Made by a program: the position numbers and the translations under genes. Source: CAZUXY01 sp964624235 (GTDB taxonomy: Bacteria > Spirochaetota > UBA4802 > UBA5368). From it: a DNA stretch of 64,000 nucleotides. The notes beneath the pieces are model-generated. The model was not told the DNA's origin, did not search any database, and worked only from the letters and a program-made list of their open reading frames with translations. Positions 49,831 to 59,370 of the stretch are shown here, piece after piece; the first letter of the stretch is position 1; each line of letters begins with the position of its first letter. The stretch covers positions 23,748-87,747 of the forward strand of contig CAZUXY010000007.1 of the NCBI GenBank assembly GCA_964624235.1, given 5' to 3'.

Positions 49831-52107
49831 GTGGCAATGAATATAGAACAGCTGATTGATTATCTTAAATCCTACGATCCTTTCGTTTCCAATGTACAGT
49901 ACTGGATTAAATTCGACGCCGCCCCACCCCGGTACGCGGATTGGCCCGAATATCTGGATGGGAAACTGGTCGATATATATCGGAAAAAAGGCATTGAACG
50001 GCTATACCGTCATCAGCGCGATGCCTGTGACGCCGTTCAGCGCGGTGAGGACCTGATCGTTGTCACTCCCACCGCGTCGGGAAAGACCCTTTGCTATAAC
50101 CTGCCTGTACTTAACCGCATCCTGAAGGAACCCGACGCGAGGGCGCTGTACCTGTTCCCCACCAAGGCACTCTCCCAGGACCAGCTTTCCGAGCTTCACG
50201 GCATAATCACAGAAACCGGCGCGGGTATCAAGACCTATACCTTTGACGGCGACACCCCCACTTCCGCCCGCAGGGCGATACGGGCCGCGGGAAACATCGT
50301 TATTACCAATCCCGACATGCTGCATTCCGGTATCCTGCCGCACCACCCCATATGGGTGAAATTGTTCGAAAACCTCCAGTACGTGGTGATCGACGAGATC
50401 CACAGCTATCGCGGGGTGTTCGGGAGCCATTTCGCCAACCTCATGCGGCGACTACAGAGGATCTGCCGTTTTTACAACTCCAATCCAAGGTACATATGCT
50501 GTTCCGCGACTATCAGAAATCCGGCGGAACACGCGGAAGGACTTACCGGCCGCAGGGTCCGTCTCGTTGACGACAACGGCGCGCCTCGTGGTGAAAGGCA
50601 CTATCTGCTCTACAATCCCCCGGTGGTGAACAAGGAGCTCGGCATACGGGCTTCCGCCGTCAAGGAGGCGGCGTCGGTGGGTGCCCTGCTGCTGAACAAC
50701 CGGATTCCCGTCATCGTCTTCGCGCGCAGCCGCATGAGGGTGGAGATCATCTCTACGTACCTCAAGGACAGCTGCGGCGCCGTCGCGAAACGTATCACCG
50801 CCTACCGTGGGGGATATCTTCCCAACGAACGCCGCGCCATTGAACGGGGCCTCAGGGAAGGAAAACTGCTCGGCGTGGTATCGACAAACGCCCTGGAACT
50901 CGGCATTGATATAGGCATGCTCGACGCGGCCATCACCGTCGGCTATCCCGGTTCCATCTCATCGCTGCACCAGCAGCTGGGAAGGGCGGGGCGGCGCGGG
51001 AAACCTTCTCTGGCGGTTATCATAGCGACTTCTTCCCCCCTCGACCAGTATATAGCCGGCAATGCCGATTTCATTCTTAAAAGCACCATCGAGAGCGCCA
51101 CGATAAATCCCGACAACCTGCTGATCCTCATGGATCATATGAAATGCGCGGCCTTCGAACTGCCCTTCGGGGAGGAAGAGCGATTCGCCCACCACCTTTC
51201 CACAACCCGTGAGATGCTGGATTACCTGGCCGAACGGGGAATAGTGAAGCATACCGGTGAGAAGTACCACTGGATGAGCGACACCTATCCCGCCAACGAC
51301 ATTTCCCTGCGCACAGCCGCTCAGGAAAATTTCGTGATCGTCGACAACGAGGACCGCTCCAGGGTAATAGGCGAACTCGATTACTACGCCGCCCCGGAAT
51401 TCATCCACGACGACGCCATATACCTGCACCAGGGTCGTCAGTACTACATCGATAAACTCGACTGGGAAAGCCGTATGGCCTTCTGTCACGAGGTGGAATC
51501 GGATTACTTCACCGATGCCGAGACGAAGACCGACATCCATGTGCTGGAAAAAACCGGCGAAAAAACGCTGGGTACGGCGGCCCTCTGCCGGGGCGAGATC
51601 AACGTGCGCAACAAGACCGTAATGTTCAAAAAGATACGTTTCAATACTCACGAAAATCTGGGCTGGGGCAAGATACACCTCCCGGAAATCGAGATGCATA
51701 CTACAGCAACCTGGATAGATTTTGATGAGGAGAACCTCGTTGCGCTGGCGGGCAAACCCCATGCGGGCCGCGTGCTGTACTCCATCGCCTACATCTTCAG
51801 AAACATAGTCCCCCTCTTCACCCTGGCCGATATAAACGACATCAGGGTCATACACCAGACCAGATCGCACTACAGCGGCAGGCCGGCGGTTTTCGTATAC
51901 GATACGGTGCCCGGAGGTATCGGGATCGCCGATCGTGTCTTCGACATACTCCCCCTGATCGCTGAAGAATCCGTCAAGTCCATCCAGGCCTGCCCCTGCG
52001 GTCACGGTTGCCCCGGCTGCATCGGTCCCCTGCCCTCTGAGAACGCCGCCATGAAAAAACTGGTGGTCGCGACCCTCAACGGACTGGCCCATGAACATAA
52101 AGGATAA
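49831..52107 (+). CDS. DEAD/DEAH-box helicase with DUF1998 C-terminus (YprA/MrfA-like)
   Basis: 758-residue superfamily 2 DNA helicase. Motif I TPTASGKT (near 76), motif II DEIH, motif III CSAT, motif V ALELGIDIG, motif VI QQLGRAGRRG. The C-terminal DUF1998 region ends CPCGHGCPGCIG, a four-cysteine metal site as in Bacillus MrfA, which acts with the nuclease MrfB in DNA repair. GTG at 49831 or ATG at 49837 may start it; ribosome sites are weak for both. It overlaps the following YprB-like gene by 17 bp, which fits the known pair. Confidence 0.92.
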   Translation: MAMNIEQLIDYLKSYDPFVSNVQYWIKFDAAPPRYADWPEYLDGKLVDIYRKKGIERLYRHQRDACDAVQRGEDLIVVTPTASGKTLCYNLPVLNRILKEPDARALYLFPTKALSQDQLSELHGIITETGAGIKTYTFDGDTPTSARRAIRAAGNIVITNPDMLHSGILPHHPIWVKLFENLQYVVIDEIHSYRGVFGSHFANLMRRLQRICRFYNSNPRYICCSATIRNPAEHAEGLTGRRVRLVDDNGAPRGERHYLLYNPPVVNKELGIRASAVKEAASVGALLLNNRIPVIVFARSRMRVEIISTYLKDSCGAVAKRITAYRGGYLPNERRAIERGLREGKLLGVVSTNALELGIDIGMLDAAITVGYPGSISSLHQQLGRAGRRGKPSLAVIIATSSPLDQYIAGNADFILKSTIESATINPDNLLILMDHMKCAAFELPFGEEERFAHHLSTTREMLDYLAERGIVKHTGEKYHWMSDTYPANDISLRTAAQENFVIVDNEDRSRVIGELDYYAAPEFIHDDAIYLHQGRQYYIDKLDWESRMAFCHEVESDYFTDAETKTDIHVLEKTGEKTLGTAALCRGEINVRNKTVMFKKIRFNTHENLGWGKIHLPEIEMHTTATWIDFDEENLVALAGKPHAGRVLYSIAYIFRNIVPLFTLADINDIRVIHQTRSHYSGRPAVFVYDTVPGGIGIADRVFDILPLIAEESVKSIQACPCGHGCPGCIGPLPSENAAMKKLVVATLNGLAHEHKG

Positions 52108-53287
52108 ACTGCGGATCTACGACAGCGGGAAGGTAACATCCGAAGAGGGAAATCCACGACCCCTGGAATCCCTGGGTGCCGTCCCGGTAGAAACTGCGGA
52201 CCGCGTCATCTGGAAATTCACCGGAACGTATCCCGTACACACCCTGTTCCCCTCCTTCGACCACAACGACACGCGTCTTTTGCGCCCGTTTGTGAAATTC
52301 AACAAAACCGGTCAGACCCCGGCAATGTCTGAACTGCTGTTCTTCGACCTGGAAACCACTTCCCTCAGTACGGGTTCGGGAAGTTATCCCTTTCTAACGG
52401 GCCTGGGTTATTTCAAGGGGGATGATTTCATAATAGACCAGTATTTTATGGACGACTACCCGGCCGAGGGGGCCATTCTGCGGCATATTATACCCTATTT
52501 CAGCAGCGCCAGGGCGGTGGTGTGTTTTAACGGCATGAGTTTCGATATGCCGCTCATCAAGAACCGGTACCGGATGAACCGTGTTCCTTCTTTCCCCGTG
52601 GACATACCGGTGATTGATCTGCTCTATCCATGCCGCAGGGTTTTCAGAAGGATTTACGAAAGCTGCTCCCTCGTTACACTGGAGGAAAAGGTGCTGGGTA
52701 TGTGCAGAAAAGATGACATCCCCGGCTGGCTTATTCCTGAGGTGTACTTCTCTTATCAAAAGCACGGTGAAACCGGGCGACTCCCTCTGGTGGTGCGGCA
52801 CAATGCACAGGACATCCTTTCAATGTACCAGCTTATGATGGTTCTTAACCGCATCTACGACAACCTTGAGAAGCGGGAATTTTTGCAGCTGGACCGGCAG
52901 TCTCTCCTGGGTATGGCGAATCAACTTTTCCGGGTTGATCGCGGCATCTTCATGGATGTAATGGAATTCATCGGGGAAGAGATCATGGAAATACGGCCGC
53001 TTTTCAAGAAATACTCCGCCTCCCAGAAAAAGGCCGGGAAGCTTGCCGAGGCTCTGTCCCTGTGGGAGAAACACCATACGGTTCTGTCACTGGAAGAGCT
53101 GGCAAAGCATTATGAACACCGCGAAAAGGATCTCCCCCGGGCAGCCGGGTACGCCCGGAGCGCTTTGACTCTTGTTTCCCGGGGGCTCTTTTCGTTCAAG
53201 GGCCGTCCCCTCACCCAGGGGGAACGGGAGCTCTACGAACGGCGCTTTTCCCACCGGCTGCAAAGACTTAACCGTAAGATAGGATAA
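52091..53287 (+). CDS. Ribonuclease H-like exonuclease domain protein (YprB/MrfB-like)
   Basis: 398 residues. The N-terminal half has a DEDD-type exonuclease fold: LLFFDLETTSLS (Asp and Glu near 86-88), VCFNGMSFDMPLI (third Asp) and VVRHNAQDILSM (final His/Asp). The C-terminal half is helical, TPR-like (about 290-370). Bacillus YprB (MrfB) is the partner of helicase YprA (MrfA) in repair of mitomycin C damage. Its start inside the helicase gene (17-bp overlap) supports the same pairing. Confidence 0.9.
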   Translation: MNIKDKLRIYDSGKVTSEEGNPRPLESLGAVPVETADRVIWKFTGTYPVHTLFPSFDHNDTRLLRPFVKFNKTGQTPAMSELLFFDLETTSLSTGSGSYPFLTGLGYFKGDDFIIDQYFMDDYPAEGAILRHIIPYFSSARAVVCFNGMSFDMPLIKNRYRMNRVPSFPVDIPVIDLLYPCRRVFRRIYESCSLVTLEEKVLGMCRKDDIPGWLIPEVYFSYQKHGETGRLPLVVRHNAQDILSMYQLMMVLNRIYDNLEKREFLQLDRQSLLGMANQLFRVDRGIFMDVMEFIGEEIMEIRPLFKKYSASQKKAGKLAEALSLWEKHHTVLSLEELAKHYEHREKDLPRAAGYARSALTLVSRGLFSFKGRPLTQGERELYERRFSHRLQRLNRKIG

Positions 53288-53334
53288 TCCCGGCATTTTG
53301 TATTGAGCCGTAATCACGGGGCTGCATTTTCATC

Positions 53335-54771
53335 TCAAGCTTCACAGGATCTTTCGCTAATTCCGCGTGCCATTTTTCGGAATATCATCCGGTGAGCCGG
53401 GTACAGCATCACCCAGTAAAGTCTGCCCATAATTCCCCGGGGTATGAAATGGGCACGCACGACAAAGGAATTTTCACCGACATTAAACTCCAGCCAGCCC
53501 TTCCCCGGCAGTCTCATTTGGGAAAACAGCAGCAACCGCTTTCCCGGGTTGTAATCCACAACCCTCCAAAAATCGACGCTGTCACCGAGCCTCAGCGTAT
53601 CCGGATGACGCCGCCCGCGGTTAATTCCATACCCACCCGCCAGCTTATCAATGATACCCCGTACCCGCCACAGGAGCGGGAATGATAGCCAGCCTCGTTC
53701 CCCACCTAAAGAAACAACTCTATTGAATATGTCCCCGGAAGAAAGCGCGGCGTTAGTCTGTTTGATCTCGATGTGGTACACCCTACCGCTGATCTCACCG
53801 TTACTTTCTATGTCACACTCATCGCCGGCTGTGCCATCGCACCACCTGCTGATTATCTCGTTGTTCTCGGTCTCCAGCAGGGCCTCAGCCACCGCTTCCG
53901 GGAATGAAAGCGGCACTATTCCGGGAAACATTTTCCGTGCAACCTCGTTTTCAATTATGGTTTCGGACTTAAGACCTTCTACCAGCGAAGAGGCGATCCC
54001 GTAGGGAACAGGTGTGAAAAGCACCAGCCAGTACGACGACAGCCTGGGTGTGAAAAGAGGGACCTTGATAATCCAACGGCGGAGCCCCATGACACGGGCT
54101 GTTTCAAGCATCATTGTCTTAAAGGTTATTATTTTAGATCCTATGTCGATTACCCAGTCTTCCTTCTCCTGTACATCCAGGGCCCCTTCGAGATAAAGCA
54201 GCACATCCCGGATCGATACAGGCTGCGTTCGACTATCCACCCAGCGGGGGGCGATCATGACAGGCAGCTTTTCAACAAGGTTTCGTACAATTTCGAAGCC
54301 AGCGCTGCCCGAACCGATGACGATACCGGCCCTGAACCACAGTGTCTGGATTTTTTCAGGCCGGGCACTCAGTATTTCGCCGGTTTCGATCCTGCTGCGA
54401 AGATGCCTGCTGGCGTTCTGAATCCTGCCGAGTCCTCCCAGGTATACAATCCTTTTCACCCCCGCCCCTATACAGGCTTCACGAAAATTCTCAGCGCTTC
54501 GCCTGTCCAGCTGCTCGAAATCACCGCCACGTTCTCCCATGGAATGGATCAGGTAATAGGCCGTATCGATCCCCACGACGGCCCGGCCCAGGGCTTTTTT
54601 GTCAAAGGTGCTTCCCTCAATGATCTCGGCATTTCCACTCTCCGCCGGTTCCAGCTTTTTAGCATTCCTCACCAGGAGCCGCATGTTTACATCCTCCCGC
54701 TCCAAAAGGCGTACGGCAAGTCTTCTTCCGATGTATCCGGTCGAGCCCGTCAGCAGCACTTTCAACTGCAT
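53335..54771 (-). CDS. NAD(P)-binding epimerase-like protein with C-terminal DUF2867
   Basis: 478 residues: an N-terminal atypical SDR (VLLTGSTGYIGRRLAVRLLE, 5-24) to about 300, then a DUF2867 domain (about 310-470, with RVYHIEIKQTNAALSSGDIF and WRVVDYNPGKRLLLFSQMRLPGKGWLEF). The fused protein is known in bacteria, with no assigned reaction. It follows the photolyase gene after 9 bp, so it is probably in the same transcript as phr and the YbgA-like gene. Confidence 0.9.
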   Translation of the reverse strand: MQLKVLLTGSTGYIGRRLAVRLLEREDVNMRLLVRNAKKLEPAESGNAEIIEGSTFDKKALGRAVVGIDTAYYLIHSMGERGGDFEQLDRRSAENFREACIGAGVKRIVYLGGLGRIQNASRHLRSRIETGEILSARPEKIQTLWFRAGIVIGSGSAGFEIVRNLVEKLPVMIAPRWVDSRTQPVSIRDVLLYLEGALDVQEKEDWVIDIGSKIITFKTMMLETARVMGLRRWIIKVPLFTPRLSSYWLVLFTPVPYGIASSLVEGLKSETIIENEVARKMFPGIVPLSFPEAVAEALLETENNEIISRWCDGTAGDECDIESNGEISGRVYHIEIKQTNAALSSGDIFNRVVSLGGERGWLSFPLLWRVRGIIDKLAGGYGINRGRRHPDTLRLGDSVDFWRVVDYNPGKRLLLFSQMRLPGKGWLEFNVGENSFVVRAHFIPRGIMGRLYWVMLYPAHRMIFRKMARGISERSCEA

Positions 54772-54780
54772 TATGCCTCA

Positions 54781-56151
54781 TCACCCGGAACCGACAGGTA
54801 CAGTGCCATAGGATTCCACCCTTTTCAGATATGACTTCATATCAAATTTTCTTTCCAGCCCCCGGTCGTTCATATAGCGAACCTTCCCGTAGACCTTCCG
54901 TTCGCTCCAGGCCCGGTCGTGTTTTCCGAAACACCAGGCAACCCCGGCATAACCATTAGCATCCCTGCCGTCCAGACTATACCGGTTGTTGAGATACAGC
55001 GCCGTATCATACGCCTCCTCAGGGAGCCTGGACCATTCCAGTATCTTCTTCCCCCAGTACATCCTCATATATCCCTGCATCTTTCCCCGCAGAACGAGCT
55101 CCCGCTGGGCGGCGTTCCAGTAGGGATCATGGGTCTGTGCCCTTTCAAGCAGTTCGAGTGAATAAAGATATTCTCGGCGGTCCAGTTTGTGTTCCATAAG
55201 GGTTTTCCGCGCCCACTCAGGGAGGCATCCGTAGGAGGTGTAGTGTGGATTATAGTACACGAAATTCATACTGAGTTCCCGTCGTACGATAAGCTCTTCC
55301 AAAAAGGACTCACTCCCGGGGGAGCCGGTTTTAAGAACTTCCATGGCTATCTGGAGAGGGGAAATCTGTCCAAAATGAAGGTATGGGCTCATATGGGAGG
55401 CGTAATCCAGGGACGGTTCGTTCCTTATTTCATGGAACCGGTCCAGTTTTTTCTCGATAAAATCCTTCAGCCGTCTTACCGCTGTGGAGGTTCCTCCCCG
55501 GAGCCATTCTATCGGAGCGACAGTGGGATCGATATCCAGCAATGCAAGTACCGATCCTGTATCGCCGAGGTCCAGGGAATCAAGCTTCAGCCCAAGGGAA
55601 TCCTTTTTCACTTTGCCGTGGGTAAAGCCGCACAGATAGTGATCGATAAGCCGGTGAAGTCGCGGCCGGAGCGTCCCGGCGGAATACTGTTCACGGTTCG
55701 ACGCCTTTTCGATGGGTACAATCACGTCGCTTTCCACCTGGACGACCCGGCACAGGGCGTTTTGCGCGACACGGTCCCGCCATTGCCGCTGTAATGCCAG
55801 GTAGCCACGATCGGTCACCAGGAGCGATGCTCCCCGCGACAGCTCCAGTGCGCCGGTCTCGGGCGATATTTTCCGCACCGTCATCGCGATGCCGGATTTC
55901 CATAAAGAGGTCTGGACCTCGGCCAGCCCTTGCAGCATAAAGGTGTAGTGGCGAAGATTCGCTTCGGGGAAATTACCGGTTAGACCGAAAAAAACCACCA
56001 GGGGCAGTCCCAATTCGTTGGCCTGCCTGATAGCGTATTCCAGGGCGTGATTCCAGAACACACGCTGGGACTGCTGCATCCAGTAAAGCACATAATCGCC
56101 CTTCTTGATGCCGATGGAATTAAGAGGCTGTATCCTGGTTTCCTCGATCAT
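54781..56151 (-). CDS. phr: Class II deoxyribodipyrimidine photolyase
   Basis: Light-driven repair of cyclobutane pyrimidine dimers with FADH-. 456 residues. The N-terminal DYVLYWMQQSQRVFWNHALEYA (19-40) and the C-terminal MRMYWGKKILEW and AWCFGKHDRAWSERKVYGKVRYM are hallmarks of class II enzymes (ordinary class I enzymes differ). The start overlaps the stop of the YbgA-like gene (ATGA). In E. coli, ybgA sits next to phr, though that Phr is class I. Confidence 0.95.
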   Translation of the reverse strand: MIEETRIQPLNSIGIKKGDYVLYWMQQSQRVFWNHALEYAIRQANELGLPLVVFFGLTGNFPEANLRHYTFMLQGLAEVQTSLWKSGIAMTVRKISPETGALELSRGASLLVTDRGYLALQRQWRDRVAQNALCRVVQVESDVIVPIEKASNREQYSAGTLRPRLHRLIDHYLCGFTHGKVKKDSLGLKLDSLDLGDTGSVLALLDIDPTVAPIEWLRGGTSTAVRRLKDFIEKKLDRFHEIRNEPSLDYASHMSPYLHFGQISPLQIAMEVLKTGSPGSESFLEELIVRRELSMNFVYYNPHYTSYGCLPEWARKTLMEHKLDRREYLYSLELLERAQTHDPYWNAAQRELVLRGKMQGYMRMYWGKKILEWSRLPEEAYDTALYLNNRYSLDGRDANGYAGVAWCFGKHDRAWSERKVYGKVRYMNDRGLERKFDMKSYLKRVESYGTVPVGSG

Positions 56152-57143
56152 GAGACGGTCCCCGGACGGGGGCCCCGTTTGATTTTTCCGGAGGTGCTGA
56201 TGTCGATAAGGGCCTCAGGGAAAGGCTGGAAATAACTCTGGGACGACAGGTACCGCTGGCCAAAACGTACTATCCATGATTGCATTAATGCAGTGCATAC
56301 ACCCAGGGTAGTCATGCCGGAACGGTAACGGTCCAGTGTCTCCAGGAAGAATGATTTTTCCGATGTCGTAAGGCTGTCCTTGAAATAGCCCATGCTGTGC
56401 ATAAGGACATTTATGTTGGATGAAAACCGGGGCTGCCGGGAAAGGATGATCCGCAGATTCTCCTCGTAGTCCGAAAAAACCTTCTCCAGGGGATATTTAT
56501 CATGGTTCGCGACGATTTTCCCCATCACCCTCATGATCCGCTGATTGTATCCCATGAAGAGTAACTTGTGCCGTGAATGAAACGCTACGAGGTTCTTCAT
56601 CGCTTTGTTTTTATTGATATTCGCGAACTCAGCCGTGGTAAATATCCTTGTCAAGAAGTGCTCCCGCAGGTGCATGTTTTCAAGCCGCCCCTCGTTCTCA
56701 ATCGCCGTCAGGGGGTATGTGTCCATAACTGCCTTTCCGAAGAAACCTGCTCCCTTCGAACTGACCGGCGAGACCTTCCCCAGGGAGGGATAAATCTTGA
56801 CATCCTTGGTCCCGCATGATGGGGACCTGTCTTTTAGAATGAAGCCGTCGGGCTCGCTCAACTCTGAAAGGAATTTACTCACGAAACCGGTCATTTCTTT
56901 CGTGCAGTCCCGTCCGGTTTCGCTCTGCAGCAGGCGCGGGCCCTGCTGATCATCTACTACACGGATAGGTTTTCGTGGCACTCCCAGACCGATCTCATAC
57001 TCGGGACAGACCGTTATAAACTCAACATGAGGTTTAAGCTTTCTTACGATTTCGCTGGATATCATCAGCCCGTTCCACCGGCAGACGGCAAATTCAACAC
57101 AGCTGCTGATGACGACCTTTGGTTTGCCGAACCTCCATATCAT
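56148..57143 (-). CDS. YbgA-like DUF523-DUF1722 protein
   Basis: 331 residues from the ATG at 57143 (GGAG eight bases upstream); an ATG at 57188 would add 15 residues but has no site. The N-terminal DUF523 has VVISSCVEFAVCRWNG, a CPE (VCPEYEIGLGVPR) and LKDRSPSCG motifs; the C-terminal DUF1722 (about 180-320) contains HSRHKLLFMGYN. The cysteines may bind iron-sulfur or another metal. The same two-domain protein is the YbgA of E. coli, encoded beside photolyase there too. The function is unknown but linked to DNA repair by context. Confidence 0.9.
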   Translation of the reverse strand: MIWRFGKPKVVISSCVEFAVCRWNGLMISSEIVRKLKPHVEFITVCPEYEIGLGVPRKPIRVVDDQQGPRLLQSETGRDCTKEMTGFVSKFLSELSEPDGFILKDRSPSCGTKDVKIYPSLGKVSPVSSKGAGFFGKAVMDTYPLTAIENEGRLENMHLREHFLTRIFTTAEFANINKNKAMKNLVAFHSRHKLLFMGYNQRIMRVMGKIVANHDKYPLEKVFSDYEENLRIILSRQPRFSSNINVLMHSMGYFKDSLTTSEKSFFLETLDRYRSGMTTLGVCTALMQSWIVRFGQRYLSSQSYFQPFPEALIDISTSGKIKRGPRPGTVS

Positions 57144-57302
57144 TTCAGTTACTCCATGTTCCCGGAATATCCGTAACAAGTATTTCATAATATACGGCGT
57201 TAATCAAAAATAAAATTTCATGAATTTCGATTGAACCAGTACTGCAATTGCTGTTGAAAAAATATTGAATTATCATATCATTGGACCACGGTAGCAAACA
57301 TT

Positions 57303-58307
57303 ATGGACCACGATAACGATAGAATCATCGGTATAACGTCCACGATTCCCGTGGAGATTATTTACGCATCCGGCAATACTCCCGTGGATATCAACAATAT
57401 GTTCATCACCACGGAGGATCCCATCCGCTACGTTCGTTATGCCAAGGCCAGGGGCTTCCCCGACACCACCTGCAGCTGGATATGCGGACTCTATGGTGTT
57501 ATAATGGAGAAAAAGATCCGTCGCGTCCTGTGCGTTGTTGGAGGCGACTGCGCCGAGACCATCGCCCTGATGGAAGTGCTCTTTACGAACGGTGTTGAGG
57601 TTATTCCCTTTGCATACCCCCACACAAGGGACCGTGAACAATTGAATGCAGAAATGTATAAACTTGCGAAACGCCTGGGCACCGACCTTGATGAGGCCCG
57701 GTTGCAGAAAAAGAGGCTTGATCTGATTCGGGAACGGATCCATCACCTGGACCGGCTACTCTGGAACGGGAACAGGGCCACCGGGAAGGAAGTGCAACTT
57801 TTCCAGCTTTCGGCCAGTGACTTCACTGGCGCACCGGATGGTTTCCATGATCAAATCAACGAAGCCATCAGTGAAATTGAACAGCGGGCCCCTTTTAATG
57901 ATGCCATACGACTTGGTTTCGTGGGCGTTCCGCCGATTGTTACCGACCTCTATGACCGGATAGAACAGGACGGTGTACGTATAGTATTCAGTGAAGTGCA
58001 GCGTCAGTTCTCTATGCCCGAGGGGGATTCGCTGATCGATGCCTATCACAGGTATACTTACCCCTATGGAATTTACGCCCGCCTGGAGGATATTCAGACT
58101 CAGGTAAAGCTTCGCGGCATCGACGGGATCATTCACTACGTGCAGACCTTCTGCTACCGGGGCATAGAGGACATGGTATTGCGCGAACGGCTGAAAGTCC
58201 CCGTGCTGACGCTGCAGGGGGACCTGCCCGTGAGAGTGACTGAAACCATGCAGGTGCGCATTGAGGCCTTCGTTGACATGCTCCGCAGAAAAAAGGGGAT
58301 CGGGTAA
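57303..58307 (+). CDS. 2-hydroxyacyl-CoA dehydratase (HgdC/BcrC-like) family protein
   Basis: 334 residues of the HgdB/HgdC-type subunit family of [4Fe-4S] radical dehydratases and benzoyl-CoA reductases. Characteristic: an early GITSTIPVEIIYASGNTPVDINN, TTCSWICGLYG, a VVGGDCAETIALME motif and the late YVQTFCYRGIEDMVLRE. Three cysteines (in TTCSWIC, GGDC and QTFC) could bind the cluster. No second subunit or ATPase activator is adjacent, so it may act alone or on another substrate. The methyltransferase starts directly after its stop (TAAATG). Confidence 0.87.
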   Translation: MDHDNDRIIGITSTIPVEIIYASGNTPVDINNMFITTEDPIRYVRYAKARGFPDTTCSWICGLYGVIMEKKIRRVLCVVGGDCAETIALMEVLFTNGVEVIPFAYPHTRDREQLNAEMYKLAKRLGTDLDEARLQKKRLDLIRERIHHLDRLLWNGNRATGKEVQLFQLSASDFTGAPDGFHDQINEAISEIEQRAPFNDAIRLGFVGVPPIVTDLYDRIEQDGVRIVFSEVQRQFSMPEGDSLIDAYHRYTYPYGIYARLEDIQTQVKLRGIDGIIHYVQTFCYRGIEDMVLRERLKVPVLTLQGDLPVRVTETMQVRIEAFVDMLRRKKGIG

Positions 58308-59033
58308 ATGGAGCCTTACACCGTTTTCGCACCGCTTTATGATTCAATCCTGGGGCATGTAGACTATGACCAGTGGTACCGTTATATCCACACGCTGCTT
58401 ACCAGGTATATTGAAACGCCCCGCTATATCCTGGAACTGGGCTGCGGAACGGGAAAGTTCGGTGCGAAATTTTCCCGGGACGGGATACCCGTTTTTGGCA
58501 TGGACCGGTCCCTGCCGATGCTCCAGGTGGCCAAATCCAGGGCGTACAGGCACTTTTCGGTGTTCTGTGGGGACATGACGCGTTTCCACCTTTCCAGGAA
58601 ATTCGATTTTATCTTCTCGGTGCATGACACCATGAACTATTTTACCGAACCCTCCGATCTGAGGAAGGTGTTTCATTCGACGCGGAAAATCCTGGCTGAT
58701 AACGGCGTTTTCATGTTCGACATTACCACCGATCACAATATTCGAAGGTTCTTCGACGGTAAATCAAGCCAGTACAACGTGCGCGGAACAAGAGTTGAAT
58801 GGCATAATTACTATGAAAAAAGAAAAAGAATCATCTATTCCACACTTATTTTCACCGGCAGGGACGGCGCGGTGAGCACCGAGCGTCATATACAGAAAAT
58901 TTATACCGTCAGTGAAATGAAAGCGCTGGCAGGCAAAGAAGGGCTTAAAGTTGTGGACGTGTTCGGCGATTATACACTCCTGCCTCCCGTGAAAAATTCC
59001 GTGATGATCAATATCATTACGATGAAGGAGTGA
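58308..59033 (+). CDS. Class I SAM-dependent methyltransferase
   Basis: 241 residues with motif I YILELGCGTGKFGAKFS (37-53), acidic FGMDRSLPMLQVA, and FDFIFSVHDTMNYF. The pattern belongs to the Methyltransf_25 group with a beta-sheet C-terminal extension. It starts in the stop codon context of the previous gene (TAAATG) and precedes the small zinc-ribbon gene by 1 bp. The substrate is unknown. Confidence 0.9.
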   Translation: MEPYTVFAPLYDSILGHVDYDQWYRYIHTLLTRYIETPRYILELGCGTGKFGAKFSRDGIPVFGMDRSLPMLQVAKSRAYRHFSVFCGDMTRFHLSRKFDFIFSVHDTMNYFTEPSDLRKVFHSTRKILADNGVFMFDITTDHNIRRFFDGKSSQYNVRGTRVEWHNYYEKRKRIIYSTLIFTGRDGAVSTERHIQKIYTVSEMKALAGKEGLKVVDVFGDYTLLPPVKNSVMINIITMKE

Positions 59034-59034
59034 C

Positions 59035-59370
59035 ATGGAATATCTGCTTTATCTTATCGGACTGATAATCGGGTTCGGGTTGTTTTTCTATCTGCTTTCA
59101 CTGTATCATTCCGGCAGGGAAAAGGTGGAGAAGATGCGGTCGCATGGAACCATGCCGCCTCCGGTTCCTTCCATGAAGGTGGAACCCCAATCGATATTTC
59201 ACAAAAAATTCGGCCGAACCCCAGGGGAACGAATATGCCCCCTCTGCGGTTCTATCCTCACCCGCAACGAAGCCCTGTATGCCACACCCGTTAAAAGTGA
59301 AACCGGTCCTAAAATCCTGATACTGGGTTGTCGTTATTGCTATTCGCTGGACGAATCGGATACGACCTGA
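59035..59370 (+). CDS. Small membrane protein with zinc ribbon
   Basis: 111 residues: one transmembrane helix at 2-27 (YLLYLIGLIIGFGLFFYLLS), then a charged linker and a C-terminal treble-clef-like motif CPLCGSIL ... LGCRYCYSLDE (CxxC near 69 and 99). It begins 1 bp after the methyltransferase stop and its 3' end overlaps the convergent pcm gene by 31 bp. The function is unknown. Confidence 0.8.
   Translation: MEYLLYLIGLIIGFGLFFYLLSLYHSGREKVEKMRSHGTMPPPVPSMKVEPQSIFHKKFGRTPGERICPLCGSILTRNEALYATPVKSETGPKILILGCRYCYSLDESDTT

Noticed and set aside
50959..52098. A 379-codon minus-strand open frame opposite the helicase
   Set aside because: It is antisense to DUF1998 of the YprA-like helicase and has no recognisable motif or start context.
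53304..53325. Possible terminator between the YprB-like gene and the epimerase gene
   Set aside because: The AGCCGT/ACGG-GGCT pairing needs a two-base bulge and no T-run follows.
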